Below are positions 1-8,444 of a stretch of DNA of 59,860 nucleotides, one piece after another. Source of the DNA: CANLBN01 sp050633825 (GTDB taxonomy: Bacteria; Pseudomonadota; Gammaproteobacteria; Pseudomonadales; Cellvibrionaceae); contig JBOEHG010000022.1 in assembly GCA_050633825.1 (NCBI GenBank), forward strand, positions 1 through 59,860, written 5' to 3'. Within the stretch, counting starts at the first letter, position 1; every line of letters starts with the position of its first letter. The translations under genes were made by a program, and so were the position numbers. Below the pieces are notes generated by a model. The model worked only from the letters and a program-made list of their open reading frames with translations, was not told the DNA's origin and ran no database searches.

Positions 1-360
1 GGTATCGTCTAAAATAGTGACACCTTCGACGCTTATTGTTTCCGGCCTTACCTCACGCTTTGGGTCATAGATACTTAGCCATTGACGGGTGACCGCATGT
101 CGGTCTTTACGACCACAATAACCGACCGCTTTTTTATCCATACCCAAAGACCGTGCGATTTGTTGTGCAACCCAATGGGTATTCTGCCCTATTTTCTCGA
201 TATGCAGTAAATGGTGCTCACCTTCACCCGAAGGTATAAAACCCAAATTCTCAAACACAATAAAATCATCAGGACAGTAACGAAACAAGCCGGAAATATT
301 CAGTGATGGATAGAGAGAAGGAAAATCAGTCGAAAACAAAGGGGAAACTTGTTCATTCAT
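1..360 (-). CDS. truD: tRNA pseudouridine(13) synthase TruD, N-terminal part (cut by window edge)
   Basis: The reading frame starts at ATG 360-358 and runs off the left edge, so only the first 120 residues are visible. TruD converts U13 of tRNA-Glu to pseudouridine. The visible part holds the family's conserved stretches: a DDFIVFENLGF segment, GEGEHHLL (about residues 47-54), and the signature GYCGRKDRHAVTRQW, which carries the catalytic aspartate of the KD(R/K)HA motif. These match E. coli TruD closely from memory (E. coli has GQKDKHAVTEQW). No strong Shine-Dalgarno is seen. The gene is divergent from trmA across a 178-bp AT-rich gap. Family assignment is firm; the C-terminal half cannot be judged. 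Confidence 0.95.
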   Translation of the reverse strand, partial: MNEQVSPLFSTDFPSLYPSLNISGLFRYCPDDFIVFENLGFIPSGEGEHHLLHIEKIGQNTHWVAQQIARSLGMDKKAVGYCGRKDRHAVTRQWLSIYDPKREVRPETISVEGVTILDDT

Positions 361-431
361 TGATGGTGCAATTCACTTAAAGAGAGCGATTATGCCTAGA
401 TCTTAACAACAGATAAAGGTGAAAATAAAAA

Positions 432-472
432 GTACTTATATAAAAGTATTTATATAAAAAGCACCTATATTA
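432..472. repeat. three imperfect AT-rich tandem repeats (about 14 bp) between truD and trmA
   Basis: Three consecutive units start at 432 (GTACTTATATAAAA), 446 (GTATTTATATAAAAA) and 461 (GCACCTATATTA). They share the form G-(T/C)-A-x-x-TATAT-A. They lie in the divergent truD/trmA spacer and end about 30 bp before a TATAAT hexamer (504-509) that may be the trmA -10 element; no good -35 is visible at the right distance. Function unknown: slippage-generated repeat, or AT-rich upstream element. Confidence 0.55.
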
Positions 473-538
473 TTTGAGGGCTGCTTAAACACAGGGTTAA
501 GGTTATAATAGCGAATTAAATATCACTTTATAAGTCTT

Positions 539-1636
539 ATGCCTTACCCTTATGTCCTCCCTGAGCAATACCAACAACAGCTCGATGAAAAAGTCCTACG
601 CTTCACAGATGCACTAGAGCAATTAGGGCCACAGGCGCCTTCTTGCTCGCTCGATATATTGACATCCCCCCTAACTCATTATCGCTTAAGGGCAGAGTTC
701 AAAATTTGGCATGAGGGCAATCGCGCCTGTTATGCGATGACTGACCCAGAGACGAAAAAGCCGGTTTTTATTGACGACTTTCCTGTTGCTGCAAAGAACA
801 TCAACACATTGATGGCACCATTGCTAGAAGCCATTAATAGCAATGAAATTCTCCGTAAAAAATGCTTTCAGGCAGAATTTTTAACAACGCTCACTGAAGA
901 TACTGTGGTTACTCTTATTTATCATAAAGCCCTTAACGAGGACTGGATAGAAGCGATACAGAGCGTTAAAGAAAAACTTAACATTAATATTATTGGTCGC
1001 AGTCGAAAACAGAAAATTGTTTTAGATAGAGATTATGTTACCGAAACTCTTTCTGTCAACAAACAACAGTACCACTACAAACAAATTGAAGGAGGCTTTA
1101 CTCAACCTAATGGACGTGTGTGTGAAAAAATGTTGTCGTGGGCAGTAGATAAAAGTCAATCCATTAGTGGAGATTTATTAGAGCTTTACTGTGGTAATGG
1201 TAATTTTACCATTCCCTTATCCAAGAACTTTAATCAGGTCATTGCGACAGAAATCGCCAAAACATCAGTCAACGCTGCTCACGATAATTTACAATTGAAT
1301 AATATCGACAATGTTAAAATTGCACGGATGTCTAGTGAAGAATTTGTACAAGCTATCGATAAAGTCCGCGAATTTAGGCGCTTAAAAGATATCACTCTCG
1401 ATGATTATCATTTCTCAACGGTTTTCGTTGACCCTCCACGTGCAGGGCTTGACCTCGATACCGTAAAGATGGTGCAACGCTTTGACAATATTATTTATAT
1501 TTCCTGCAATCCAACAACACTGATCGATAATTTAAAAGCGCTTTGCCAAACCCATAAAATAGATGCATTAGCAGCATTTGATCAATTTCCCTACACCGAT
1601 CACTTGGAAACGGGTGTTATTTTATCATCGAGATAA
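539..1636 (+). CDS. trmA: tRNA (uracil(54)-C5)-methyltransferase TrmA
   Basis: SAM-dependent enzyme making 5-methyluridine at position 54 of tRNA; also known to act on tmRNA. The 365 residues match the family length (E. coli 366). Visible motifs are the SAM-binding loop LELYCGNGNF at about 214-223, VDPPRAGLD at 297-305, the catalytic nucleophile Cys323 in YISCNP, and the general base Glu357 in DHLETG. These match E. coli Cys324 and Glu358 one residue off. There is no N-terminal TRAM domain, which separates it from RlmD further along the window. A DUF4286 gene follows 4 bp later, so the two are probably co-transcribed. Confidence 0.97.
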   Translation: MPYPYVLPEQYQQQLDEKVLRFTDALEQLGPQAPSCSLDILTSPLTHYRLRAEFKIWHEGNRACYAMTDPETKKPVFIDDFPVAAKNINTLMAPLLEAINSNEILRKKCFQAEFLTTLTEDTVVTLIYHKALNEDWIEAIQSVKEKLNINIIGRSRKQKIVLDRDYVTETLSVNKQQYHYKQIEGGFTQPNGRVCEKMLSWAVDKSQSISGDLLELYCGNGNFTIPLSKNFNQVIATEIAKTSVNAAHDNLQLNNIDNVKIARMSSEEFVQAIDKVREFRRLKDITLDDYHFSTVFVDPPRAGLDLDTVKMVQRFDNIIYISCNPTTLIDNLKALCQTHKIDALAAFDQFPYTDHLETGVILSSR

Positions 1637-1640
1637 ATAT

Positions 1641-1943
1641 ATGATTATATATGAAGTCAATCTTACAGCAGAAAAATCAATAGAAAACGAATTTCGTCTA
1701 TGGCTTAAGCAGCATCTTAACGATATGCTAAATACTGGTTATTTTAATGATGCAATAATATATGAATTAGAAAGCGAACAAGAGGATGCAAAAATACAAC
1801 TGACCAGTCACTATAAAGTTGAATCACGAGCAAGACTTGAAGAGTATTTTAAAAATAAAGCTGACGAAATGAGAGCCGATGGAATAAAACGATTTAGTAA
1901 TCAATTTACCGCTACTCGGCGTATTTTATTACCGCCACCATAA
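1641..1943 (+). CDS. DUF4286 family protein
   Basis: Small acidic protein of 100 residues; function not known to me. The frame is open further upstream inside trmA, but the ATG at 1641 is preferred: it lies 4 bp after the trmA stop, and the protein then begins MIIYEVNLTAE, the usual beginning of DUF4286 proteins (I/V-Y-E-V-N). It looks like a compact alpha/beta fold with a hydrophobic first strand and a conserved FSNQFTATRRIL-type end. No signal peptide or membrane segment. Its position right behind trmA suggests co-expression but not a shared role. Confidence 0.8.
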   Translation: MIIYEVNLTAEKSIENEFRLWLKQHLNDMLNTGYFNDAIIYELESEQEDAKIQLTSHYKVESRARLEEYFKNKADEMRADGIKRFSNQFTATRRILLPPP

Positions 1944-1952
1944 TGGCGCATA

Positions 1953-2294
1953 TTACTCAAAAATAGATAAATCCAAATTTTCTATTGATCCCATCCATAC
2001 CGCATAGTCTGTATGATCCAAAAGATCATTACCCGATATACCATGGATAAAAACGGTCAAGCCTTTGCGATTAGTTGAAAGCCAAGGAATCATTTCGGAC
2101 AATAGGTCTGTTTTAAATGCCAGCTGACAGCTCCACATAGGATGAGGCCCAACCGCTTGTTTATGCATATGACCTACTGATACATTAAACAGTTCACCCG
2201 CCTGTCCACATAAAACTTGAGCCTGCTCAAAAGTCTGCTCATCATAATAAACATGGGCGTGATAGCCTTTAATATGTATCGCATTATTGATCAT
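1953..2294 (-). CDS. DOPA 4,5-dioxygenase family protein
   Basis: 113-residue protein of the small bacterial DOPA-4,5-dioxygenase-like family (PF08883). Family features seen are IKGYHAHVYYD near the N-terminus and VGPHPMWSCQL in the middle, giving the conserved histidines thought to bind iron, plus FIHGISGNDLLDHTDYAVWMG near the end. Family members are assumed to open aromatic rings, but the bacterial substrate is usually unknown, so I assign family only. It is the last gene of a leftward run rmuC-DUF2489-this gene, 3 bp behind the DUF2489 stop codon, and faces the trmA/DUF4286 pair. Size is typical. Confidence 0.85.
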   Translation of the reverse strand: MINNAIHIKGYHAHVYYDEQTFEQAQVLCGQAGELFNVSVGHMHKQAVGPHPMWSCQLAFKTDLLSEMIPWLSTNRKGLTVFIHGISGNDLLDHTDYAVWMGSIENLDLSIFE

Positions 2295-2297
2295 AGC

Positions 2298-2753
2298 TTA
2301 AAATACCTTACCTCTAATTCTTGTCGCAGCATCAACAACAAACTCTCGGTACTTTTCTTCTATTTCAAGCCGTTCATTTTCGAATCGAAATTTTTCTTTT
2401 TTAGGCAATTTCTTCCACGCATTCAAAATAGGAATATGCGCGGTTGCATCGGCCAACTGAAAGAAAGCGCTATAATCTTCTTTAGTGTTTTCTGTTATTT
2501 TTAAGTTATCAAGCAGTACACTAATACGAATCGCACCCTCTGTTAAACTTAATTGATCATCAACCAAACCCTGAGCCAATACCTGAATACTATTATTGAG
2601 GTATTGCTGGTGATTATCTTTTAACTCGTCCAATTCTTCTACTTGTTGCTTTTTAGCCCGTTCCATCTTATGCACCCGACTTTGTAAGCGCCAAGCAATA
2701 ACTGCCAATACTAAAACAATGATTGCTCCTACTATACTCAAAAATACAAGCAT
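2298..2753 (-). CDS. DUF2489 domain-containing membrane-anchored protein
   Basis: 151 residues: one N-terminal membrane helix (about 2-22), then a charged, coiled-coil-prone stretch (about 25-50), then the DUF2489 region, including the typical LTEGAIRISVLLDNL segment and a conserved end (FENERLEIEEKYREFVVDAATRIRG in pieces). Function unknown. Its ATG overlaps the rmuC stop codon by one base (TAATG on the minus strand), so the two are translationally coupled. The DOPA-dioxygenase-like gene follows 3 bp later. The long helical tail facing the cytoplasm is an inference from a single positive-inside anchor. Confidence 0.82.
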   Translation of the reverse strand: MLVFLSIVGAIIVLVLAVIAWRLQSRVHKMERAKKQQVEELDELKDNHQQYLNNSIQVLAQGLVDDQLSLTEGAIRISVLLDNLKITENTKEDYSAFFQLADATAHIPILNAWKKLPKKEKFRFENERLEIEEKYREFVVDAATRIRGKVF

Positions 2754-4186
2754 TACTTTTCCGCCCCTATTGTTTCTTGCACCGTTTCTTGCACTGTTTT
2801 TTGTGATGTAGTTTTTTCTACTCTTTTTTCTTTATCTAATCCTGTTTGATTAGCGTTGTCCATTGTTGGTATTGCATTATTCGACATAGTGGATTCAAAC
2901 AGTTCACTTGATGTGAGGTCTTCGTCCAGTAGCTGATCAACGGGTAAGGTTCTTTTCGTTTTTGCCCCTAACTGACGTAAACCTTCAATACGTTTCACTA
3001 AATTGCCTTTACCTTCAACCAAACGTTTACGCGTTACATCATAGCTATTTTGTGTTTTAGTTAGCTGTGCACCCAAGTCATCGAGTGACTCGATCACTAA
3101 TACAAACTGATCATAAAGGCCACCAGCCTGCTGGGCAATTTTCTCAGCATACTTATGCTGTTTATGATAACGCCAAATATTTGATACTGTGCGTAACGTC
3201 GCCAGTAATGTTGTCGGGCTTACCAGTACAATCTGTCTATCATAGGCTTCGCGAAATAAGGCAGGTTCTTGTTGCAAAGCCAACATAAAAGCGGCTTCTA
3301 TCGGCATAAAAATAAACACAAAATCAAGGCTTTGAAGACCGTTTAGAGACTCATAATTCTTTTTACTTAAGGTTTTAATATGATTACGCACAGAATTAAC
3401 ATGGGCCTGCAGTGCTTCTTTCTTTAAACCCTCATCCTCTTCATTGATATAGCGTTCATAATCGACCAGAGATACTTTTGCATCAATCACCAATTGTTTA
3501 TTTTCAGGGAGGTAAATAATCACATCCGGGTTACGGCGCTTACCATTGTCATCATCCAGCGAGACTTGCGTATCGTATTCTCGCCCTTTCTGTAGGCCGG
3601 ACTCTTCCAGTAAACGTTCTAAGACTACCTCACCCCAATTACCCTGTGTCTTATTATCACCTTTTAGGGCTAAGGCAAGGTTAACCGCATCTTGGCCTAT
3701 TTTGTGAGTTTGCTGCTGTAGCTCACCTATCTTACCAATCAGCTGATTACGCTCAGCGCTTTCCTTTTGATACACATCGGCGACTTGTTTCTTAAAATCA
3801 TCAATTTGTTGCTTCAATGGATTTAAAGACTGATTCAACGTCTTTTGATTCTGCTGATCAAATTGTTGTTGTTTATGATCAAAAATACGATTTGCCAGAT
3901 TCTCAAACTCTTGCCCCAGCTGTAATCGGGCTTCTTTTAGCAATTGTGTTTGCTCACCCAATTGGTGCTGCATTTGTCCATGCTGACCTTTTAAGTTTGC
4001 CAATTCCTCTCTGGCACGGTACATTTGCCCCTGCAAGGCAGTATAGTCTTGGGATGCCCAGTGCAAGCGACGCTTTGCCAGCCAATATGTCCATCCCCCA
4101 AAGAGTGATGCACCTAGCAAAAAACCAATGCCTCCACTTACAAAAAGTAATTGATTGGCTAGAATAAAATTGATAACTGCTTGCAT
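2753..4186 (-). CDS. rmuC: DNA recombination protein RmuC
   Basis: 477-residue RmuC, a family linked genetically to limiting recombination between inverted repeats; biochemical role unsettled. It has one N-terminal membrane helix (about residues 12-33), a long coiled coil (about 40-170, rich in Gln and Glu), and then the conserved RmuC core with GNWGEVVLERLLEESGL, the nuclease-like region RRNPDVIIYLPENKQLVIDAKVSL (PD...DAK, PD-(D/E)XK style), and FVFIFMPIEAAF. The C-terminal tail (about 440-477) is low complexity with a short repeated TVQET unit coded by near-identical DNA (2775-2800), suggesting replication slippage. It heads a leftward operon with DUF2489 and the DOPA-dioxygenase-like gene. 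Confidence 0.93.
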   Translation of the reverse strand: MQAVINFILANQLLFVSGGIGFLLGASLFGGWTYWLAKRRLHWASQDYTALQGQMYRAREELANLKGQHGQMQHQLGEQTQLLKEARLQLGQEFENLANRIFDHKQQQFDQQNQKTLNQSLNPLKQQIDDFKKQVADVYQKESAERNQLIGKIGELQQQTHKIGQDAVNLALALKGDNKTQGNWGEVVLERLLEESGLQKGREYDTQVSLDDDNGKRRNPDVIIYLPENKQLVIDAKVSLVDYERYINEEDEGLKKEALQAHVNSVRNHIKTLSKKNYESLNGLQSLDFVFIFMPIEAAFMLALQQEPALFREAYDRQIVLVSPTTLLATLRTVSNIWRYHKQHKYAEKIAQQAGGLYDQFVLVIESLDDLGAQLTKTQNSYDVTRKRLVEGKGNLVKRIEGLRQLGAKTKRTLPVDQLLDEDLTSSELFESTMSNNAIPTMDNANQTGLDKEKRVEKTTSQKTVQETVQETIGAEK

Positions 4187-4281
4187 AACTCAATGGGTCT
4201 CTGATGACTAATATCTTGGATCTTTAATGTTCTGTAAATAGACGTTTATTAAACTTTTTAGTAAAAATTAGTGTTATAACA

Positions 4282-4695
4282 ATGGGTTCCGACGTTCTTT
4301 CAACCATACAGGCGATTTGTGCCAAAGGCTACCAGCATTACTCTCAAAAAGATTATGAAGCGGCATTACGCCTATTCTACCAAGCTTGGCTGAAAGTACC
4401 TAAACCTCAAAACGAGCACCCTGCTGCTGCGACCATCCTTTCAGGCATTGGCGATACTTACTATCGTTTAGGTAAGTATGACCCCGCTATTGAGGCGCTT
4501 CGCTCAGCCCTTGCCTGCCCGGATACCGACGAACAGTCGCTCATTCTGATGAGATTAGGACAGTCTTTGATCAACGCGGGTCAAGAGTTACAAGGCAAAA
4601 TTTACCTACATCGAGCCTACAGGCTATGCGGTGATCAAGCCTTTAAAGATGAACACCCCAAATACAGAGAAGTCATTGACGATATTGTCATTTAA
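4282..4695 (+). CDS. small tetratricopeptide-repeat protein
   Basis: 137 residues, almost entirely TPR-like helices. Repeats appear at about 10-45 (CAKGYQHYSQKDYEAALRLF pattern), 47-82 (ILSGIGDTYYRLGKYDPAIEAL) and a weaker third at about 90-122. No signal peptide, no membrane helix and no attached catalytic domain, so it is probably a cytoplasmic protein-protein adaptor. It stands alone, divergent from rmuC and 119 bp upstream of murI. A 10-bp palindrome (TGTTATAACA, 4272-4281) abuts the start codon, but its meaning is unclear. No specific function can be assigned. Confidence 0.75.
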   Translation: MGSDVLSTIQAICAKGYQHYSQKDYEAALRLFYQAWLKVPKPQNEHPAAATILSGIGDTYYRLGKYDPAIEALRSALACPDTDEQSLILMRLGQSLINAGQELQGKIYLHRAYRLCGDQAFKDEHPKYREVIDDIVI

Positions 4696-4814
4696 GCTTG
4701 CACCTCAAGTCATTAGCCTATCCAAGCATGTCTTTTTAAAGTGCTCTATCGTAAAATCACTTCTTTATGTTTTTCCTATAATAATGATCCAACTCTAAGA
4801 CCAAGGCCAATAGT

Positions 4815-5624
4815 GTGTCTCAACAAGCCCCGCGTATTTTAATCTTCGATTCAGGCGTCGGAGGACTCAGTATTGTAGAAGCGATCATGCAGCAACACCC
4901 TAACTGCTCTGTAATCTACGCATCAGATAACGAGGCATTCCCCTACGGCATCAAGAAAGAAAGCGTTTTAGTTGACCGAGTTGATCGAGTACTTCACCAA
5001 CTACAGTCAATTAGCCGTGCCGATATTATTGTGGTCGCCTGTAATACAGCCAGCACGGTGGTATTACCTAAGATCCGAGAACGGTTCTCTTTACCTATTA
5101 TTGGTGTCGTACCTGCCATTAAACCCGCAGCAAAAGTCAGCCCCAATAAAATCATCGGTTTACTGGCAACACCGGGGACAATTGAGCGCTCTTATACTCA
5201 TGAACTGATTAATAAATTTGCCAGCGATTGCCATATTGTTTCCGTAGGCTCCAGCGAATTAGTCTCGATAGCGGAGGATAAACTACGCGGCAAACCAATA
5301 GACATAGAACAATTAAAACAGATTGTCTCGCCTTTACTTGCTCAACCAAAATTAGATACCGTTGTGCTGGCCTGCACCCACTTCCCTCTACTAAAAAAAG
5401 AATTAATACCTATTTTACCCAAGGTAAGCCATTGGGTAGATTCAGGAGATGCGATTGCTCGACGTACCGGTTATTGGTTAAGTGAATTAAGTTTGCCCAC
5501 TGAAAACAGTGAAAAACCAATACACAGTAGCGTCTTTACTGCGCAAACCAATGAGGTAAAACAACTTACCCAAACTCTGACTGAGCGACAACTGGGCAAT
5601 ATTCAGTTTGTCAGTGTTTTGTAG
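4815..5624 (+). CDS. murI: glutamate racemase MurI
   Basis: Interconverts L- and D-glutamate, supplying D-Glu for peptidoglycan. The 269 residues match the family. Catalytic cysteines are Cys76 (VACNTAST) and Cys187 (LACTHFPL); FDSGVGGLSI (11-20) and ASDNEAFPYG (36-45) form the substrate pocket. There is no long N-terminal extension like that of the UDP-MurNAc-Ala-regulated E. coli enzyme. The start is a GTG at 4815, because the conserved RILIFDSGVGG begins seven residues in and no ATG fits. The gene is followed closely by the AddB-like nuclease gene. Confidence 0.95.
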   Translation: MSQQAPRILIFDSGVGGLSIVEAIMQQHPNCSVIYASDNEAFPYGIKKESVLVDRVDRVLHQLQSISRADIIVVACNTASTVVLPKIRERFSLPIIGVVPAIKPAAKVSPNKIIGLLATPGTIERSYTHELINKFASDCHIVSVGSSELVSIAEDKLRGKPIDIEQLKQIVSPLLAQPKLDTVVLACTHFPLLKKELIPILPKVSHWVDSGDAIARRTGYWLSELSLPTENSEKPIHSSVFTAQTNEVKQLTQTLTERQLGNIQFVSVL

Positions 5625-5651
5625 TTTTAAGTTATTAGGAAATCCTTGCTA

Positions 5652-8387
5652 ATGTTGCCGCCACTTTTTCGCATAGAGCCAATCCTACAAGCCTGTCAAG
5701 ATAACCATCTTATTCTGACGCCCAACCAACGCTTACGTAGCAAAGCCATTCAGGCGTGGGGCATTTATCAACAATCTTTAGGGAAAGACGTTTGGCAAGC
5801 ACCACGAATCCTTACTCTTGAACAATGGTTTGACGAGTGCTGGAAAAAACTACAGAGCCTAACTTATCCCGATAGCAACACATTAATAGCAACACCCGAA
5901 CAGGAACGAGTGCTATGGGAAAAGGTAACGGCAGACTGCGGGCTTATGCAACCTGAAGTATTAGCCAAACAGGCTGCAAGTGGTTTACAAATACTAGAAA
6001 AGTGGGAACTAGGACTGGATAGCCTCAAAGAGTATTCAGCGGACAGCGGCATAGACACCTACCTTGAATGGTGTTCCACATTTCATACCCACTTAAAAAA
6101 ACAAGGAATGATTTGCCGGGAAAAAAGTTACGCTATTATCGGTAATGCATTTGAAAAAAGTGTTCTTTCTGTAGAAGAAAATATTCATTTAGTTGGGTTT
6201 GATGATATCCCGCCTCTCATCAACACTCAGCTCAATAAGGCAACAAATACACTGACTCATTCCAATTTACACGATTACCAACCTGAATCATTAGTACGCG
6301 TCAACTATAACGATACCGAGCTGGAAATGGCTGCTGCTGCAGAATGGGCAAAGTCTATTATTGAAAAACAATCTGCGGAAGAAGGTTCACCCGTAAGAAT
6401 CGGTATTATTGTTCCCAACCTTGGACAGTGCCGTAATTTAATAGAGCGCGCCTTAATTAATAGTTTTGAAGGCCATAGTTTATTGGCAGAAACACCGCGC
6501 TACACACTGCCTTTTAATATTTCGGCAGGTATACCTTTAGGTAATACACCGCTGATTAGTGATACCTTAAAAATACTGAAGTTAAGTCAGCACTATTGGA
6601 AAGTTGATCAACTTTGCCAGCTTTTATTTTCACCCTTTTGGGGAAAATTATCTGAAGAAATAAAGCAACGTTGCCAACTGGTTGATTGGTTACAAGCTAA
6701 AGGGGTCTTCGATATTGGCCTCAGTGAATTACGTTATCAAATGGAAAAAATAGCAGAAGAGGATACCTGTTTATTTCGCTATTTTTCGACTATTCATCAG
6801 TATCAACTTGAAAATAAAGGGGCAAAATTGCCCTCCGACTGGGTGACTTTTTTTCTACATCAATTAGATACCATGCACTGGCCCGGTGAAAGACAGCCCG
6901 ATAGCCATGAGTACCAGCAAACCCAATTGTGGTATCGGCTCTTAGAACGTTTTTCGGGACTTGATTCAACATTAGGGCTTATTACAATTTCATCTGCCCT
7001 TCAGCAATTACAACAGATGGCAAACCACCAACCCTTTCAAGCGCAAGTACCAGACTCGCCCATTCAAGTCTTAGGTATTTTAGAGGGTGCTGGTCTGCAT
7101 TTTACGCATTGTTGGGTCATGGGTTTACACCAAAATAATTGGCCACCTGCTCCTTCACCTAACACATTGCTGCCCGTTCAATTACAGCGTAAACATAATA
7201 TGCCCCATGCAACGAGTTTACGAGAATTAACCTTTGCGGAATCTCTGACTCAACACTATCGTCATTGCGCCAAACATATTATTTTCAGTTCACCTGAATA
7301 CGAAACCGACAGCGAACAAGCTTTATTAGTTAGCACTTTGATTCAAGATATCCCTTTAAGCTCTCTTGAAATAAGCGGCCAAAGCCATGACTTTTCGCAT
7401 TATCTCTCCAAGGTTTTTCAAAGCCGTCAAATAGAGTGGGTCGATTGTTCAAGCGCCCCCGCCGTCTCTGCAAGTGAGATGGGAGAACATAGTGAGTTAA
7501 AAGGTGGAGCAAGTGTTGTTAAAGCGCAATCTATCAATCCATTTGATGCTTTCTCGATTTACCGCCTAAAAGCAAAAGGCCCATTACCGCCTGTTATGGG
7601 GTTTTCACCCATAGAACAAGGTAATATTCTTCACCAAGTACTGGCAACGGTATGGGATCAAATCAAACAACACTCTAGCTTAATCGCAATAGCGACTGAT
7701 ACATTATTTACACTGGTTCATGACAATGTCAGTGCAGAAGTCAAACGCTGCCGGAATCGTAAATATCAGCATTTGGGAGAGGCTTTATGTCAGATAGAAA
7801 TAGAGCGCCAAACCTCGCTTATATTGAAATGGCTGGAGTTTGAAAAAGCACGCCCACCTTTTACCGTGGTTTCCATAGAAGATAACTGCGAACTTGTCAT
7901 TAATGGGATTAAATTACAATTACGGATGGATCGTGTTGACCAACTAGAAGACGGCAGTTACCTTATTTTGGATTATAAAACGGGTACTAATACGAGTAAT
8001 GACTGGCAAGGCGAACGCCCCAAAGAACCACAGCTCCCGCTGTATTTACTTGCTCATCAAATACCCGTCAGTGGTATTGCTTTTGCGCAAATTAATGTAC
8101 GTAAACAGACATTGGTTGGCTTACAGAATGGCGAACACCCGACTCCGGGCTTGAGTGCAATTGGCGATAACCGCAGCGGACTCCCTGAAACCTGGGAAGC
8201 CGCGAAGGAAAATTGGCAGCAAAGCATCGAGTTACTTTTACAAAATTACCTATCTGGCAACACCATCGTTGATTATCGCGACAAAAGTAGTATCAACCAC
8301 TACAAAGCCCTCTTACCCCTCAATCGCTACTATGATAAAGAACGTCTAAAAAGCGTAATTAAATCGCCAACATCCCCTTTACTTTAA
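5652..8387 (+). CDS. AddB-like PD-(D/E)XK nuclease family protein, probable DNA repair
   Basis: About 911 residues from ATG 5652 (an in-frame TTG at 5646 is closer to the AGGA at 5637-5640 and is possible). The N-terminal part resembles a degenerate SF1 helicase (LILTPNQRLRSKAIQAW) without a Walker A lysine motif. The C-terminal end is a RecB-like nuclease: GNILHQVL (motif with His), LRMDRVDQL...LILDYKTG (catalytic Asp, Asp-x-Lys), and QLPLYLL (Gln motif). This is the layout of AddB and of the family annotated 'probable DNA repair protein'. Its partner, an AddA-like helicase-nuclease, lies 1.4 kb downstream with a chemoreceptor gene between. Inferred role: processing of double-strand DNA ends. 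I see no clear AddB-type four-cysteine iron-sulfur pattern. Confidence 0.85.
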   Translation: MLPPLFRIEPILQACQDNHLILTPNQRLRSKAIQAWGIYQQSLGKDVWQAPRILTLEQWFDECWKKLQSLTYPDSNTLIATPEQERVLWEKVTADCGLMQPEVLAKQAASGLQILEKWELGLDSLKEYSADSGIDTYLEWCSTFHTHLKKQGMICREKSYAIIGNAFEKSVLSVEENIHLVGFDDIPPLINTQLNKATNTLTHSNLHDYQPESLVRVNYNDTELEMAAAAEWAKSIIEKQSAEEGSPVRIGIIVPNLGQCRNLIERALINSFEGHSLLAETPRYTLPFNISAGIPLGNTPLISDTLKILKLSQHYWKVDQLCQLLFSPFWGKLSEEIKQRCQLVDWLQAKGVFDIGLSELRYQMEKIAEEDTCLFRYFSTIHQYQLENKGAKLPSDWVTFFLHQLDTMHWPGERQPDSHEYQQTQLWYRLLERFSGLDSTLGLITISSALQQLQQMANHQPFQAQVPDSPIQVLGILEGAGLHFTHCWVMGLHQNNWPPAPSPNTLLPVQLQRKHNMPHATSLRELTFAESLTQHYRHCAKHIIFSSPEYETDSEQALLVSTLIQDIPLSSLEISGQSHDFSHYLSKVFQSRQIEWVDCSSAPAVSASEMGEHSELKGGASVVKAQSINPFDAFSIYRLKAKGPLPPVMGFSPIEQGNILHQVLATVWDQIKQHSSLIAIATDTLFTLVHDNVSAEVKRCRNRKYQHLGEALCQIEIERQTSLILKWLEFEKARPPFTVVSIEDNCELVINGIKLQLRMDRVDQLEDGSYLILDYKTGTNTSNDWQGERPKEPQLPLYLLAHQIPVSGIAFAQINVRKQTLVGLQNGEHPTPGLSAIGDNRSGLPETWEAAKENWQQSIELLLQNYLSGNTIVDYRDKSSINHYKALLPLNRYYDKERLKSVIKSPTSPLL

Positions 8388-8390
8388 TAG

Positions 8391-8409
8391 ATTTGGTCTA
8401 CACTAAAAT
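8391..8409 (+). promoter_or_regulatory. possible sigma-70/sigma-S type -10 region before the chemoreceptor gene
   Basis: ATTTGGTCTACACTAAAAT contains CTACACT (8398-8404), close to the CTATACT -10 preferred by sigma-S, ending 40 bases before the ATG at 8445. Sixteen of 19 bases match a segment in the same position before the bufferin precursor gene (54153-54171). No clear -35 is seen. Confidence 0.4.
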
Positions 8410-8444
8410 TTATAAGTGCAGTAAATGACCAAAGGCTCTAGGAT

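Noticed and set aside
4272..4281. TGTTATAACA palindrome before the TPR gene as an operator
   Set aside because: Ten bases in AT-rich DNA is expected by chance, and nothing else supports it.
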